Shown here: in pieces, positions 8,684 to 17,074 of the stretch
How the letters are laid out: each line of letters starts with the position of its first letter
Position numbering within the stretch: position 1 is the stretch's first letter
Source: Flavobacterium cupreum
GTDB taxonomy: Bacteria > Bacteroidota > Bacteroidia > Flavobacteriales > Flavobacteriaceae
Assembly: GCF_003996965.1 (NCBI RefSeq)
Contig: NZ_QWDM01000019.1
Location: 61,402 to 125,401 of the forward strand
DNA: 64,000 bases
Direction: 5' to 3'
Notes under the pieces: generated by a model
Seen by the model: only the letters and a program-made list of their open reading frames with translations
The model's database searches: none
What the model was told of the DNA's origin: nothing
Position numbers and translations under genes: made by a program

Positions 8684-11491
8684 ATGAAATTCAATCTTAA
8701 ATTTCTATTAATCACATTATTTATCTGCACGATTTCGGTCGCTCAGAACAAAGGTACGATTTCTGGTGTATTAACCGACAAGGAATCTAACAATCAGGCA
8801 TTACCATTTGCAAATGTCTTAATTAAAGGAACAAACATTAGCGCAAACACTGACATTGACGGTAAATATACCTTAAATGTAAATCCGGGAAGTTACACTA
8901 TAATTTTCAGCTTTGTAGGTTATGAATCAGTTGAAAAACCGGTAACCGTTAAAGCAAATGAAACTATTACTGTAGATCAGGTACTTTCTTCAGGTGGCTA
9001 TACTCTTAAAGACGTTGTTGTAAAATCAACAGCTAACAGAGAAAAAGAAACAGCGTTATTACTAGATCAAAAAAATGCTGTTGTTATCAAACAAAGTATT
9101 GGCGCACAGGAAATGTCAAGAAAGGGTGTAAGTGACGTAGAAGAAGGTTTAACAAAAATTACGGGAATCACAAAAGTAGGATCAAGAGGCTTATTTGTTC
9201 GTGGTCTTGAAGATCGTTACAACAATTTGTTAATTAATGATCTTGCAGCGCCAACAAATAATCCATTTAAAAAAATAATTCCACTTGATTTATTTTCAAC
9301 TGATATTGTTGGTGTAATTGAAGTTTACAAAACTTTTAATCCAAATATTTACGGGGATTTTGCAGGAGGAACGTTTAATATTCAAACCTCAAGAGGTTCA
9401 AAAAGCGTTACTAAAATAAATATTGGCGCAGGATACACAATAAATAATAATTTAAAAAGATTTTTAATTTCTAAGGATGCTGATAACACTAAAGGCTTTT
9501 TTGGATTAACAGATAAAGACAGAGAACTTCCAGGCCTATTAGGAGATACACCGTCAAGTCGTACGTTAACTCCAGATGAATCATTAGCTTCTTTTAAAAG
9601 CGGATTTGATGTTGCTGAAACCAAAAGTCCACTAAATACAAGTTTCAGTTTTTTACATTCAGAAAAATTTAATCTTGAAAAAGAAAGATCATTATCTTAT
9701 TTACTTTCAATAAGTTTTGATAATAACTACTCTTTTAGAAATGGTGCTGAAAGAACTTTTACTAATAACCCATCCGGTTTTACTTACCGAAATAATTTTG
9801 ATAACACCGAGTACAGATATAAAACGTCTTTATCATCTCTTTTAGGTTTGAACTATACGACTCAAAAGTGGAAACTTTCATTTAACACCCTTTACATCAG
9901 AACTACTGAAAATTTAATTAAGGATCAGTATGGAGTTGCAGATTCAAATTCAAGCAATAACGAAGTATTAATCAGAACAAATCAGTTAGATGTTTCCGAC
10001 TACCTAAACAATCAGCTATCTGCAGAATACGCCTTAAGTGAAGACAAAAGTCAAACATTAAAAGCGGCTGCTTCATTTGCCGTTACAAAATACTCACAAC
10101 CTGACAGAAAATTCTTTTCGGGAACTAAAACCGGAGATAATGATCTTGTAGTTTCTATTGCAGGAAATAACTTCATCAAACAATATCTTGATATTACTGG
10201 TAATTCATATTTTTCAGGATTAGGAGAATATATGCTAAAATTTGGAAAAGATGAAAAAAATAACATTTTCACAGCAGGATATAATGGAAATATGTCAGAT
10301 ATGGAATCGTCGTATCGTTTTGTAAGTCCGATAAATAACAGCGCACCTAACAGTATTACAGTTCCAACAAATTCCTTGGATACTCAGTTTAATAGTTACT
10401 TGGCTTCAAACGCGGTTAGTTTCAGAGAAAGTTCAAACGCAACTTACCAGGCTAAATTAAGTGAGTCTTCAAATGCCGGTTATGCTAATTTACTTTACAA
10501 GTTTGGAACAAAATGGGAAGTAGCAGGAGGAGTCCGTTTAGAAAGCACAATGAGAGAAACAAAATACAGAACACAAGGTTCGTTTTCAGACCCATTTAAA
10601 GTTTTAAAATATGACAACTTGTATGTTTTACCATCTTTAAATATAAAATACGGTTTACAAGAAAATTCAAATATTCGTTTTGCTGCTGGAAAAACCTATA
10701 CAAGGCCTGTAATTATGGAATCTTATCCTATAGAATATATCAATGCTGATGGTACTTCTACAAAAGGTAATCCATTTTTAACAAATAGTGACAACTACAA
10801 TATTGATTTAAAATATGAATTATTCCCAACTGCAAAGGAAATATTTGTAGTAGGTTTATTTGGAAAGAAAATCGATCAGCCTATCGAAAGAACTTTTATT
10901 TCGAACGCTGCAAATTCAACAATTACTACTTATTTAAATTCGGACAATGCCGTTTTATATGGTGCAGAAATTGAACTGATCTTTGATTTTGAAAGAATCA
11001 ATAAAAGTTTATCTGATTTCTCCTTTGGATTTAATACTTCATTAATGCATACAAAAGTAGATGTAAAACCAACTACTACAGACAGTGAAGGAAACATCAC
11101 TACCTCTATTGAAACTTTTAAATCAAGAGAATTACAGGGAGCATCAAAATGGTTGATTAACTCAGATTTGAAATATCAATTTAATTTAAGTGAAAAATGG
11201 AGTAATACTGTTTCTGCTGTTTATTCTGTATTTGGAAAAAGAATTTATGCAGTAGGCACAGGAGGTTTAGATCATATTTATGAGTTACCTGTAAGTCAAT
11301 TGGACTTCGTATGGAGCAACAAATTATCTGATCATTGGGATCTAAAATTTAGTGCTGAAAACTTACTCGATCCTGTACGCAAATACGAACAAGGGAACAA
11401 CGGTACTTCTCAGATTATTGAATCTTCATCAATAACGAATAGTTATAAGAGAGGAAGAGCGTTTTCGCTAAATCTTGGCTACACCTTCTAA
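8684..11491 (+). CDS. TonB-dependent receptor, probable phosphate-starvation uptake protein
   Basis: A 935-residue receptor starting at ATG 8684 (MKFNLKFLLITLFICTISVAQ, a signal peptide); an in-frame ATG at 8654 would overlap the -7 element and is rejected. Residues of about 24-92 form a CarboxypepD_reg-like domain (GTISGVLTD, then SFVGYES). The plug follows (about 110-215), with GSRGLFVRGLEDRYNNLLIN and a GTFNIQTSRG end. The remainder is barrel, ending SLNLGYTF. No SusD gene follows; instead a beta-helix-like lipoprotein gene does. Divergent orientation from phoB and the periodic repeats in its promoter suggest import of a phosphorus-containing ligand through the outer membrane. The actual ligand cannot be told from sequence. 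Confidence 0.9.
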   Translation: MKFNLKFLLITLFICTISVAQNKGTISGVLTDKESNNQALPFANVLIKGTNISANTDIDGKYTLNVNPGSYTIIFSFVGYESVEKPVTVKANETITVDQVLSSGGYTLKDVVVKSTANREKETALLLDQKNAVVIKQSIGAQEMSRKGVSDVEEGLTKITGITKVGSRGLFVRGLEDRYNNLLINDLAAPTNNPFKKIIPLDLFSTDIVGVIEVYKTFNPNIYGDFAGGTFNIQTSRGSKSVTKINIGAGYTINNNLKRFLISKDADNTKGFFGLTDKDRELPGLLGDTPSSRTLTPDESLASFKSGFDVAETKSPLNTSFSFLHSEKFNLEKERSLSYLLSISFDNNYSFRNGAERTFTNNPSGFTYRNNFDNTEYRYKTSLSSLLGLNYTTQKWKLSFNTLYIRTTENLIKDQYGVADSNSSNNEVLIRTNQLDVSDYLNNQLSAEYALSEDKSQTLKAAASFAVTKYSQPDRKFFSGTKTGDNDLVVSIAGNNFIKQYLDITGNSYFSGLGEYMLKFGKDEKNNIFTAGYNGNMSDMESSYRFVSPINNSAPNSITVPTNSLDTQFNSYLASNAVSFRESSNATYQAKLSESSNAGYANLLYKFGTKWEVAGGVRLESTMRETKYRTQGSFSDPFKVLKYDNLYVLPSLNIKYGLQENSNIRFAAGKTYTRPVIMESYPIEYINADGTSTKGNPFLTNSDNYNIDLKYELFPTAKEIFVVGLFGKKIDQPIERTFISNAANSTITTYLNSDNAVLYGAEIELIFDFERINKSLSDFSFGFNTSLMHTKVDVKPTTTDSEGNITTSIETFKSRELQGASKWLINSDLKYQFNLSEKWSNTVSAVYSVFGKRIYAVGTGGLDHIYELPVSQLDFVWSNKLSDHWDLKFSAENLLDPVRKYEQGNNGTSQIIESSSITNSYKRGRAFSLNLGYTF

Positions 11492-11513
11492 CTCAATTAA
11501 AAAACAAGAATAC

Positions 11514-11540
11514 AAAGCCTCATTTATTGAGGCTTTTTTT
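11514..11540 (+). terminator. Terminator after the TonB receptor gene
   Basis: Perfect 9-bp stem AAAGCCTCA / TGAGGCTTT with loop TTTAT and a following T-run, 22 bp after the stop. It separates the receptor from the lipoprotein gene, which has its own promoter. Confidence 0.85.
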
Positions 11541-11593
11541 TAGTCTACAGCCAGTTCCTCTTAACATTCTCTTGACATTAAAGTTGTTTTTTC

Positions 11594-11649
11594 GTAACTG
11601 TAATGTAATACTGAGATAACACTTTACAAGGATTTGCATGCTAATTTTG
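11594..11649 (+). promoter_or_regulatory. Candidate PhoB operator and promoter of the lipoprotein gene
   Basis: GTAAC (11594), GTAAT (11605) and ATAAC (11616) start 11 bp apart. A perfect flavobacterial -7 element TAATTTTG lies at 11642-11649. The last repeat ends 26 bp before its TTTG, one 11-bp turn more than the 15 bp seen for the porin and receptor genes, so the sites fall on the same DNA face. A shared stretch ACTTTACARGG follows the repeats here and in the receptor promoter. Confidence 0.6.
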
Positions 11650-11685
11650 ACAAAAATAAAATTCAAACAATACAACACAAAAATT

Positions 11686-12876
11686 ATGAAAACTAAATTT
11701 CTTGCTTTAGCACTTGTTGCAGGCTTCTTTTTCAATTCATGCTCAAGTAGTGACGATCCAACTCCGGTTACTCCACCAGCAACAGGTGAAATCAGCGGTA
11801 CTATCACTGCAAACAAAACTTTCGCTTTCGGAACTTACACTCTTAAAGGTATTGTTAAAATTGCAGCCGGAGTAACTGTTACTTTCGACGCTGGATCTAC
11901 AATTACAGCTAACAAAACTACCGGAGACAACGCATTAGTTGTTTTAAACGGAGGAAAATTAAATATTAATGGTACTGCTGAAAAACCAGTGGTATTTACA
12001 GAAGCATCTTCAACTCCAGGTTCTTGGGGAGGTATTATAATGTACGGTGATGCACCTATAAAAGCTGTTGGTGGGGTTACAACTTCAACTTCAGAAGACG
12101 GAAACGCTTTACCTTACGGAGGAACAAATGCGACTCATAATGGAGGAACACTAAGTTATGTAAGAGTAGAATACGCTGGAGCTAAATTAGCTGACGGTAC
12201 TAAAGAAAATAATGCGTTTACTTTTTATTCCGTGGGTTCTGGAACGACTCTAGATCACTTAGTAGCTTACAAAGGTGCTGATGACGGATTCGAATTTTTC
12301 GGAGGAACTGTAAGCATGACAAATGCCATTTCTTACGGTAATTATGATGATGCTTTTGACTGGCAAGATGGATGGCAAGGTCAAGGTAATTCAAACTGGT
12401 ATGCTTACCAAACAGTAAAAGGTAACTACGGTATGGAAATAGAAGCTTCAAACGTAAACAATGCTTTTTTTCCAAAAATTGCTAACATCACATTAAAAAG
12501 AGAAGCTGGAACTACTCCTGAAGTTGCTGGAGCAATTGAAATAGATGCTTTCCAATTCAAAAGAGAAGCAAATGGTGAATACAATAACATTATCATCGAT
12601 GGTTATGGTACTTACACAGAAGCCGGAACAACTTACAAAGGTGCTGCTGTAAAAATTCAAGATGCAACTACTAATACTAATCAAGTGCTTACATCTAAAA
12701 TAAAAATTACAAATGCCAAAATTACAAATACTGCAGAAGTAAATCCTATTGGAGCAACAAGTGCAATCGTAGTTGCTTTCCCTACTGGAACGTTTACCCA
12801 AAGTGCAACTGCTACCGGAGCTTCATTGACTACTGGTGCATGGGCTAATGTTGGAGGTGTAAACTTAATCAAATAA
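11686..12876 (+). CDS. Surface lipoprotein with beta-helix-like repeats, linked to the Pho cluster
   Basis: A 396-residue protein starting at ATG 11686; an ATG at 11638 would place the start before the promoter. The signal peptide ends in a lipobox, FFNSC, with Cys19 to be lipidated. It continues SSSDDP; acidic residues just after the lipid Cys are known in Bacteroidota as an export signal to the cell surface. The body has glycine-rich short strands (GIVKIAAGVTVTFDAGS, LVVLNGGKLNINGT, GSWGGIIMYGDAPI) that look like a right-handed parallel beta-helix. It has its own promoter with 11-bp repeats and follows a TonB receptor, so it may bind or process the ligand of that receptor. No catalytic motif is recognised. 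Confidence 0.82.
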   Translation: MKTKFLALALVAGFFFNSCSSSDDPTPVTPPATGEISGTITANKTFAFGTYTLKGIVKIAAGVTVTFDAGSTITANKTTGDNALVVLNGGKLNINGTAEKPVVFTEASSTPGSWGGIIMYGDAPIKAVGGVTTSTSEDGNALPYGGTNATHNGGTLSYVRVEYAGAKLADGTKENNAFTFYSVGSGTTLDHLVAYKGADDGFEFFGGTVSMTNAISYGNYDDAFDWQDGWQGQGNSNWYAYQTVKGNYGMEIEASNVNNAFFPKIANITLKREAGTTPEVAGAIEIDAFQFKREANGEYNNIIIDGYGTYTEAGTTYKGAAVKIQDATTNTNQVLTSKIKITNAKITNTAEVNPIGATSAIVVAFPTGTFTQSATATGASLTTGAWANVGGVNLIK

Positions 12877-12899
12877 GAATATCACAAAGATAATTGTTA

Positions 12900-12932
12900 A
12901 AAACATCCTAAATTTTTAGGATGTTTTTTTTT
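12900..12932 (+). terminator. Terminator after the lipoprotein gene
   Basis: Arms AAACATCCTAAA and TTTAGGATGTTT are perfectly complementary and end in a T-run. Confidence 0.85.
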
Positions 12933-12983
12933 GGCGTCATTTTTGTAATTTTTTTTGTATATTTACTTATCTAAAAATATGCG

Positions 12984-13322
12984 ATGGCGAAAAACTACTT
13001 TTATATTATAATCTTACTGGCTTTTTTCTTTACCGTAAGTGCTTCTGCACAAGACAGTAAACAAACGTCAAAACCTCAGGATGGAAATACTATAGAGGGG
13101 CTGAGCCTGTATCCTAACCCGGTCTTAAATGGTAAAATATACATCTCCACTAAGAACGATTTAGAGAAGGAAATTATTGTGTTTGACCTTTTAGGCAAAA
13201 AAGTGATTCAGACCCACCTGACTTCAAAAGAATTAAATGTCGCAGATTTAGCTCCCGGCGTTTACATTATAAAAATCAGCGAAGAAAATGCTACCGCAAC
13301 GCGAAAGCTCATTATTCGATAA
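12984..13322 (+). CDS. Miniature secreted protein consisting mainly of a T9SS sorting domain
   Basis: A 112-residue protein. Residues 1-23 are a signal peptide ending SASAQ. After about 15 residues of linker comes a type A T9SS C-terminal domain of about 72 residues: LSLYPNPVLNGKIYI, EIIVFDLLGKKVIQ, LNVADLAPGVYIIKI and a final TRKLIIR. Such domains normally direct much larger cargo through the type IX secretion system; here there is no cargo domain. It lies between two terminators and so is a single transcription unit. The protein may be a small surface factor in its own right or the remnant of a longer one; the start is well placed for an intact gene. Confidence 0.85.
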   Translation: MAKNYFYIIILLAFFFTVSASAQDSKQTSKPQDGNTIEGLSLYPNPVLNGKIYISTKNDLEKEIIVFDLLGKKVIQTHLTSKELNVADLAPGVYIIKISEENATATRKLIIR

Positions 13323-13328
13323 AACATT

Positions 13329-13362
13329 AAAAAAGGCTCCAATATTCATTGGAGCCTTTTTT
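13329..13362 (+). terminator. Terminator after the small T9SS gene
   Basis: Arms AAAAGGCTCCAAT and ATTGGAGCCTTTT with loop ATTC, followed by T residues. Confidence 0.88.
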
Positions 13363-13456
13363 AATAGTACGCAGTCGCAGTTTTGAGTTTTCAGTAACTA
13401 TGCAGATTAAGACTGAAAACTGAGACTGAAAACTGCAGACTTTTTACAATTATCCC

Positions 13457-13464
13457 TACCTTTG
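13457..13464 (+). promoter_or_regulatory. Flavobacterial -7 element TACCTTTG
   Basis: Exact match to TAnnTTTG, 13 bp before the TTG start of the acyltransferase gene, implying a very short leader. Upstream (13368-13440) lies an imperfect inverted repeat of GACTGAAAACTG units. Confidence 0.6.
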
Positions 13465-13477
13465 CACAAAAAAAGTT

Positions 13478-14458
13478 TTGATTACAGCCAGCGATATATT
13501 TACCATTTCAGGTCAGAAACAATTTGAAAAAACAGCACTAAAAGTGTTTCGTTTTCAGCATGAGAACAACAAAGTATATCGTGATTTTTGTGATTTCTTA
13601 AAAGTAAATCCGCAACAGGTAAAATCAATACAGCAAATTCCTTTTCTGCCTATTCAGTTTTTCAAAAGCCATAATGTGGTTTCTAATACCGATCCTGCCC
13701 AGGTCACTTTTACCAGCAGCGGAACTACAGGCATGATCACCAGTAAACATTTAGTAACCGATGTTTCTTTATATGAAGAAAGCTACCGAAAAGGATTCTC
13801 CGAATTTTATGGCAATATTGAAGATTACGTTGTTTTAGCCCTTTTGCCGTCTTATCTCGAACGGGAAGGCTCTTCGTTAATCTACATGGTCGAAGACCTC
13901 ATCAAACTTTCCAATCAGCCTGAAAGCGGGTTTTATTTACACAACCACGAAGAACTGATCCAAAAGCTTATTGAATTAGACCAGGAAGGCCAAAATACAA
14001 TCCTGATTGGCGTTACTTATGCTTTATTGGATTTAATTGAAAAACATCAGTTTGAGCTTCAGCATACGATTATTATGGAAACCGGAGGAATGAAAGGCAA
14101 ACGTAAAGAAATGATTCGCGAAGAACTTCACGAACAGCTTTGCAAAGGCTTCGGGGTGCACGCCATTCACTCTGAATACGGAATGACAGAACTTTTAGGA
14201 CAGGCTTATTCTTTAGGAGAAGGTGTTTTTGAATGTCCTTCCTGGATGACAATTCTGGTCCGGGATCCGGAAGATGCCCTCACTTACGTAAAAGACGGAA
14301 AAACCGGCGGAATCAACGTCATTGATTTGGCCAATATCAATTCGTGTTCTTTTATCGCTACACAGGACTTAGGCAAAAAGAATCCCAACAATTCTTTCGA
14401 AGTATTGGGACGTTTTGATAATTCGGATATTCGAGGGTGTAATTTGATGGTTTTGTAA
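13478..14458 (+). CDS. LuxE/PaaK-like acyl-protein synthetase or acyltransferase
   Basis: A 326-residue soluble protein of the LuxE-type family. The motif FTSSGTTGMITSKH (about residues 78-91) is the phosphate-binding loop of adenylate-forming PaaK/LuxE enzymes, and HSEYGMTELLGQAYS is the second conserved region. The chosen start is TTG at 13478 (ITASDIFTI), because no ATG or GTG gives a full-length N-terminus and the promoter lies just before. Probably activates or transfers an acyl group; the acceptor is unknown, and no luciferase genes are near. The last 75 bp of this gene were duplicated about 550 bp downstream. Confidence 0.8.
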   Translation: MITASDIFTISGQKQFEKTALKVFRFQHENNKVYRDFCDFLKVNPQQVKSIQQIPFLPIQFFKSHNVVSNTDPAQVTFTSSGTTGMITSKHLVTDVSLYEESYRKGFSEFYGNIEDYVVLALLPSYLEREGSSLIYMVEDLIKLSNQPESGFYLHNHEELIQKLIELDQEGQNTILIGVTYALLDLIEKHQFELQHTIIMETGGMKGKRKEMIREELHEQLCKGFGVHAIHSEYGMTELLGQAYSLGEGVFECPSWMTILVRDPEDALTYVKDGKTGGINVIDLANINSCSFIATQDLGKKNPNNSFEVLGRFDNSDIRGCNLMVL

Positions 14459-14518
14459 TAGTTTAATCGTTGATTTGTTTCGGTGGTTAACCGGAAAGCT
14501 TCCAAAAAAGATTTGTTT

Positions 14519-14866
14519 TTAATTTTCATCAGCTGCAACACCAATACTTTCTATTTCGTCCTGATTCAAAAGCTCTTTTTCTTTTTTATTTTTATTTTCC
14601 AGATATTTATAAATAAAATAGCATCCTAATCCTCCCAGTATTGCACAAATAAAATCCAAACCTGAGTTATAATTACTATCATCATCTAAGGACTCCACTC
14701 CATAAACAATTGCAAGCCCGAAAACATAAATTAGAGCCGCCAAAAAATTAACGCCAAAATACGAACCTAATCCAATGAAAAAATATTTCCATTTGTTTTT
14801 ATTGTATGCAATAGCCAGATTGCTGAATGCTTTCCAAATCCAATACAGAAATAATATTCCAATCAT
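14519..14866 (-). CDS. Small membrane protein, copy 1 of a tandem pair
   Basis: A 115-residue protein with a short hydrophobic N-terminus and about two to three hydrophobic helices (near 28-58 and 68-88), ending in a charged tail (KEKELLNQDEIESIG). It resembles the product of 15072-15419, chiefly at the two ends: WKAFSNLAI, KWKYFF.GLGSY and KEKELLN..EIE are shared, while the middle has diverged. I do not recognise the family. It is convergent with the acyltransferase gene. Confidence 0.65.
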   Translation of the reverse strand: MIGILFLYWIWKAFSNLAIAYNKNKWKYFFIGLGSYFGVNFLAALIYVFGLAIVYGVESLDDDSNYNSGLDFICAILGGLGCYFIYKYLENKNKKEKELLNQDEIESIGVAADEN

Positions 14867-14930
14867 TTTTTTTAGTTTAAGGGGATAAACTTAGTAAATA
14901 AAAAACTTATTCAGTTCTAATCAAAAAAAA

Positions 14931-15010
14931 AAAAATCCCAACCCTCTTTCGAAGTATTGGGACGTTTTGATAATTCTGATATTCGATGGTGTAACTCGAT
15001 GGTTTTGTAG
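14931..15010 (+). pseudogene. Duplicated 3' fragment of the acyltransferase gene
   Basis: The stretch repeats 14380-14458, the last codons and stop of the LuxE-like gene. By my count it has about 61 of 66 identical bases in the best part, plus a 1-nt deletion that breaks the frame. The following bases to about 15045 also match those after the original (GTTTAATCGTTGATT, then GGTTAACC). It is a non-coding relic of a tandem duplication that also carried the small membrane gene. Confidence 0.8.
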
Positions 15011-15071
15011 AAGTTTAATCGTTGATTGTTTCATTGGTTAACCAAACGCGTTAGAAATAAAAGAATTTCTT

Positions 15072-15419
15072 TTAAATTTCATCACTTATAATACCAATAT
15101 ACTCTATTTCATTTTTGTTTAATAATTCTTTTTCCTTTCTGGCTTTATGCGCCAGAAATACATAACATCCATAACATCCTGAAGCCCCGGACAAAAGATA
15201 AAACAAATTCCATTCAGCGCTTCCAAAATCCGGATCGGCTATACCGACAAAACCTTTAGCCAGCAACATTAAACCCACAACAATAGAAACTGATACTACC
15301 ACAGCTGCATAATATGATCCTAAACCCAAAAAGAAATATTTCCATTTACTTTTACGGTACTCAATGGCTAAATTGCTAAATGCCTTCCAAACCCAATACA
15401 TACAAAAAATTCCCAGCAT
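15072..15419 (-). CDS. Small membrane protein, copy 2 of a tandem pair
   Basis: A 115-residue paralogue of the product of 14519-14866, of identical length. It keeps YWVWKAFSNLAIEY, KWKYFFLGLGSY and KEKELLNKNEIEYIG, but its central helices (AAVVVSVSIVVGLMLLAKG and LFYLLSGASGCYGCYVFLA) differ. Function unknown. The two copies differ more than the non-coding relic between them, which suggests that the relic is young or has been homogenised. Confidence 0.65.
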   Translation of the reverse strand: MLGIFCMYWVWKAFSNLAIEYRKSKWKYFFLGLGSYYAAVVVSVSIVVGLMLLAKGFVGIADPDFGSAEWNLFYLLSGASGCYGCYVFLAHKARKEKELLNKNEIEYIGIISDEI

Positions 15420-15444
15420 CTTTTTTTTAATTTAGGCAAAAAAA

Positions 15445-15517
15445 GTTTAATCGTTGATTTGTTTAATCGTTAATTTCGAATAATCGATTAAACAGTTAAC
15501 CAAATCAACGATTAACC
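15445..15517. repeat. Inverted repeat with TTTAATCGTTGATTTG arms, end of tyrS
   Basis: The left arm (15445-15465) pairs with 15493-15517 (CAGTTAACCAAATCAACGAT and following bases). The same unit occurs singly at 14460-14488 and 15013-15043. It lies directly after tyrS on the minus strand and probably acts as a two-way terminator. Confidence 0.65.
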
Positions 15518-15519
15518 AA

Positions 15520-16815
15520 CTATACAATTCTCAGCACAAAATAATTTTTCTTTCCGCTTTGCAGCAACACAAACTGATTGTTGATTAAATCATTTCCCGT
15601 TAACACAAAATCTTCTTTGATTTTCTCTCTGTTTACCGAAATTGAATTGGCCATCAACGCACGTCTTGCTTCTCCGTTTGATTTAAAGAAACCCGTTTTT
15701 TCATTTAAAACCGTGATGATATCCAATCCGTTTTCTAAATCTGCTTTTTCAATTTCAGCTTGTGGAACTCCGTCAAAAACTTCTAAAAAAGTCGCTTCAT
15801 CCAATTGCTTTAAATCGTCTGCCGTTGAGTTTCCGAATAAAATATTTGATGCCTGAATCGCTTTTTCCAATTCATCTTTACTGTGAACGAAGATTGTAAT
15901 TTCTTCTGCTAATCTTTTTTGTAAAACTCTCAAATGAGGAGCGGCTTTATGTTCTTCAATCAAAGTGTCAATTTCTCCTTTATCAAGGAAAGTAAAAATC
16001 TTAATATATTTTTCGGCATCTACATCTGTAGCATTTACCCAAAACTGGTAAAATTTATATACCGAAGTTTTATCAGCATCCAGCCAAACGTTTCCGCCTT
16101 CAGATTTCCCGAATTTAGATCCGTCTGCTTTTGTAATCAAAGGAGTGGTCAGCGCAAAAGCTTTTGAGTTTTCGCCTCCCATTCTGCGGACTAATTCTGT
16201 ACCAGTGGTAATATTTCCCCATTGATCAGAACCACCCATTTGCAAAATACAATTGTTGTTTTTATATAAATGGTAAAAATCGTATCCCTGAATTAACTGA
16301 TAGGTAAATTCGGTAAAGGACATTCCTTCTCCTTCTCCGCTCAGTCTCTTTTTTACAGAATCTTTCGCCATCATGTAATTCACGGTAATACGTTTTCCAA
16401 CTTCACGCGCAAAATCAATAAACGAAAACTCTTTCATCCAATCGTAGTTATTCACCATTACCGGAGCATTTTTATCGGTCGAATTAAAGTCCAGGAAACG
16501 AGATAAAACACTTTTTATTCCCGCTACATTTTTAGCCAGGGTTTCTTCGTTTAATAAATTTCTTTCATCTGATTTTCCAGACGGATCACCAATCATTCCC
16601 GTTGCACCTCCAACCAAAGCGATCGGCTGGTGACCAAAATTCTTTAAATGAACCAGTAAAATAATCTGAACCATGCTTCCAATATGAAGTGAATCTGCTG
16701 TTGGATCAAAACCAATATACGCTGTTGTTACTTCTTTCAGTAATTGTTCTTCCGTTCCAGGCATACTGTCGTGATATAACCCGCGCCATTTTAATTCTTC
16801 AACTAGATTTTTCAT
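15520..16815 (-). CDS. tyrS: Tyrosyl-tRNA synthetase
   Basis: A 431-residue class I synthetase that charges tRNA-Tyr. HIGH signature HIGS (44-47) in DPTADSLHIGSM, KMSKS signature KFGKS (233-237), and the tyrosine and tRNA region LIQGYDFYHL and QMGGSDQWGN are present. The C-terminal S4-like RNA-binding domain starts near residue 365 (GEARRALMANSISVN). Length and order are as in bacterial TyrS. A perfect -7 element TATATTTG lies 19 bp before the start. Confidence 0.97.
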   Translation of the reverse strand: MKNLVEELKWRGLYHDSMPGTEEQLLKEVTTAYIGFDPTADSLHIGSMVQIILLVHLKNFGHQPIALVGGATGMIGDPSGKSDERNLLNEETLAKNVAGIKSVLSRFLDFNSTDKNAPVMVNNYDWMKEFSFIDFAREVGKRITVNYMMAKDSVKKRLSGEGEGMSFTEFTYQLIQGYDFYHLYKNNNCILQMGGSDQWGNITTGTELVRRMGGENSKAFALTTPLITKADGSKFGKSEGGNVWLDADKTSVYKFYQFWVNATDVDAEKYIKIFTFLDKGEIDTLIEEHKAAPHLRVLQKRLAEEITIFVHSKDELEKAIQASNILFGNSTADDLKQLDEATFLEVFDGVPQAEIEKADLENGLDIITVLNEKTGFFKSNGEARRALMANSISVNREKIKEDFVLTGNDLINNQFVLLQSGKKNYFVLRIV

Positions 16816-16833
16816 TTTTTAAAATAATTTGTG

Positions 16834-16841
16834 CAAATATA
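16834..16841 (-). promoter_or_regulatory. Flavobacterial -7 element TATATTTG of tyrS
   Basis: Minus-strand TATATTTG exactly matches TAnnTTTG and gives a short leader for tyrS. The rest of 16842-17074 shows no other gene. Confidence 0.65.
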
Positions 16842-17074
16842 ATTAATTCCACAGTAGTGGTATCATATAAATTTTATATGGCGTCAAGATTTTGCGTTAC
16901 AGCTATATTTGAGAAATAAACCGGTAATTCAGGAATAAACCCACTGGTTTCAGAACTTAAATCCATGTATTTAAAGTTCTGGCATCAGCCTGTAAAAGTT
17001 TTAAAAAATTTCCTGAAGAAGCAGTAGGTTATTCTGTTTCGTTAACTACTTTTGGCCAAAAAACAAAACCCTTT

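Noticed and set aside
11492..11685. SusD gene expected after a TonB receptor
   Set aside because: The next gene is a beta-helix-like lipoprotein without SusD helices, and a terminator and separate promoter intervene.
11520..11816. 98-codon minus-strand frame over the lipoprotein promoter
   Set aside because: It covers the terminator, the operator repeats and the signal-peptide codons of the real gene.
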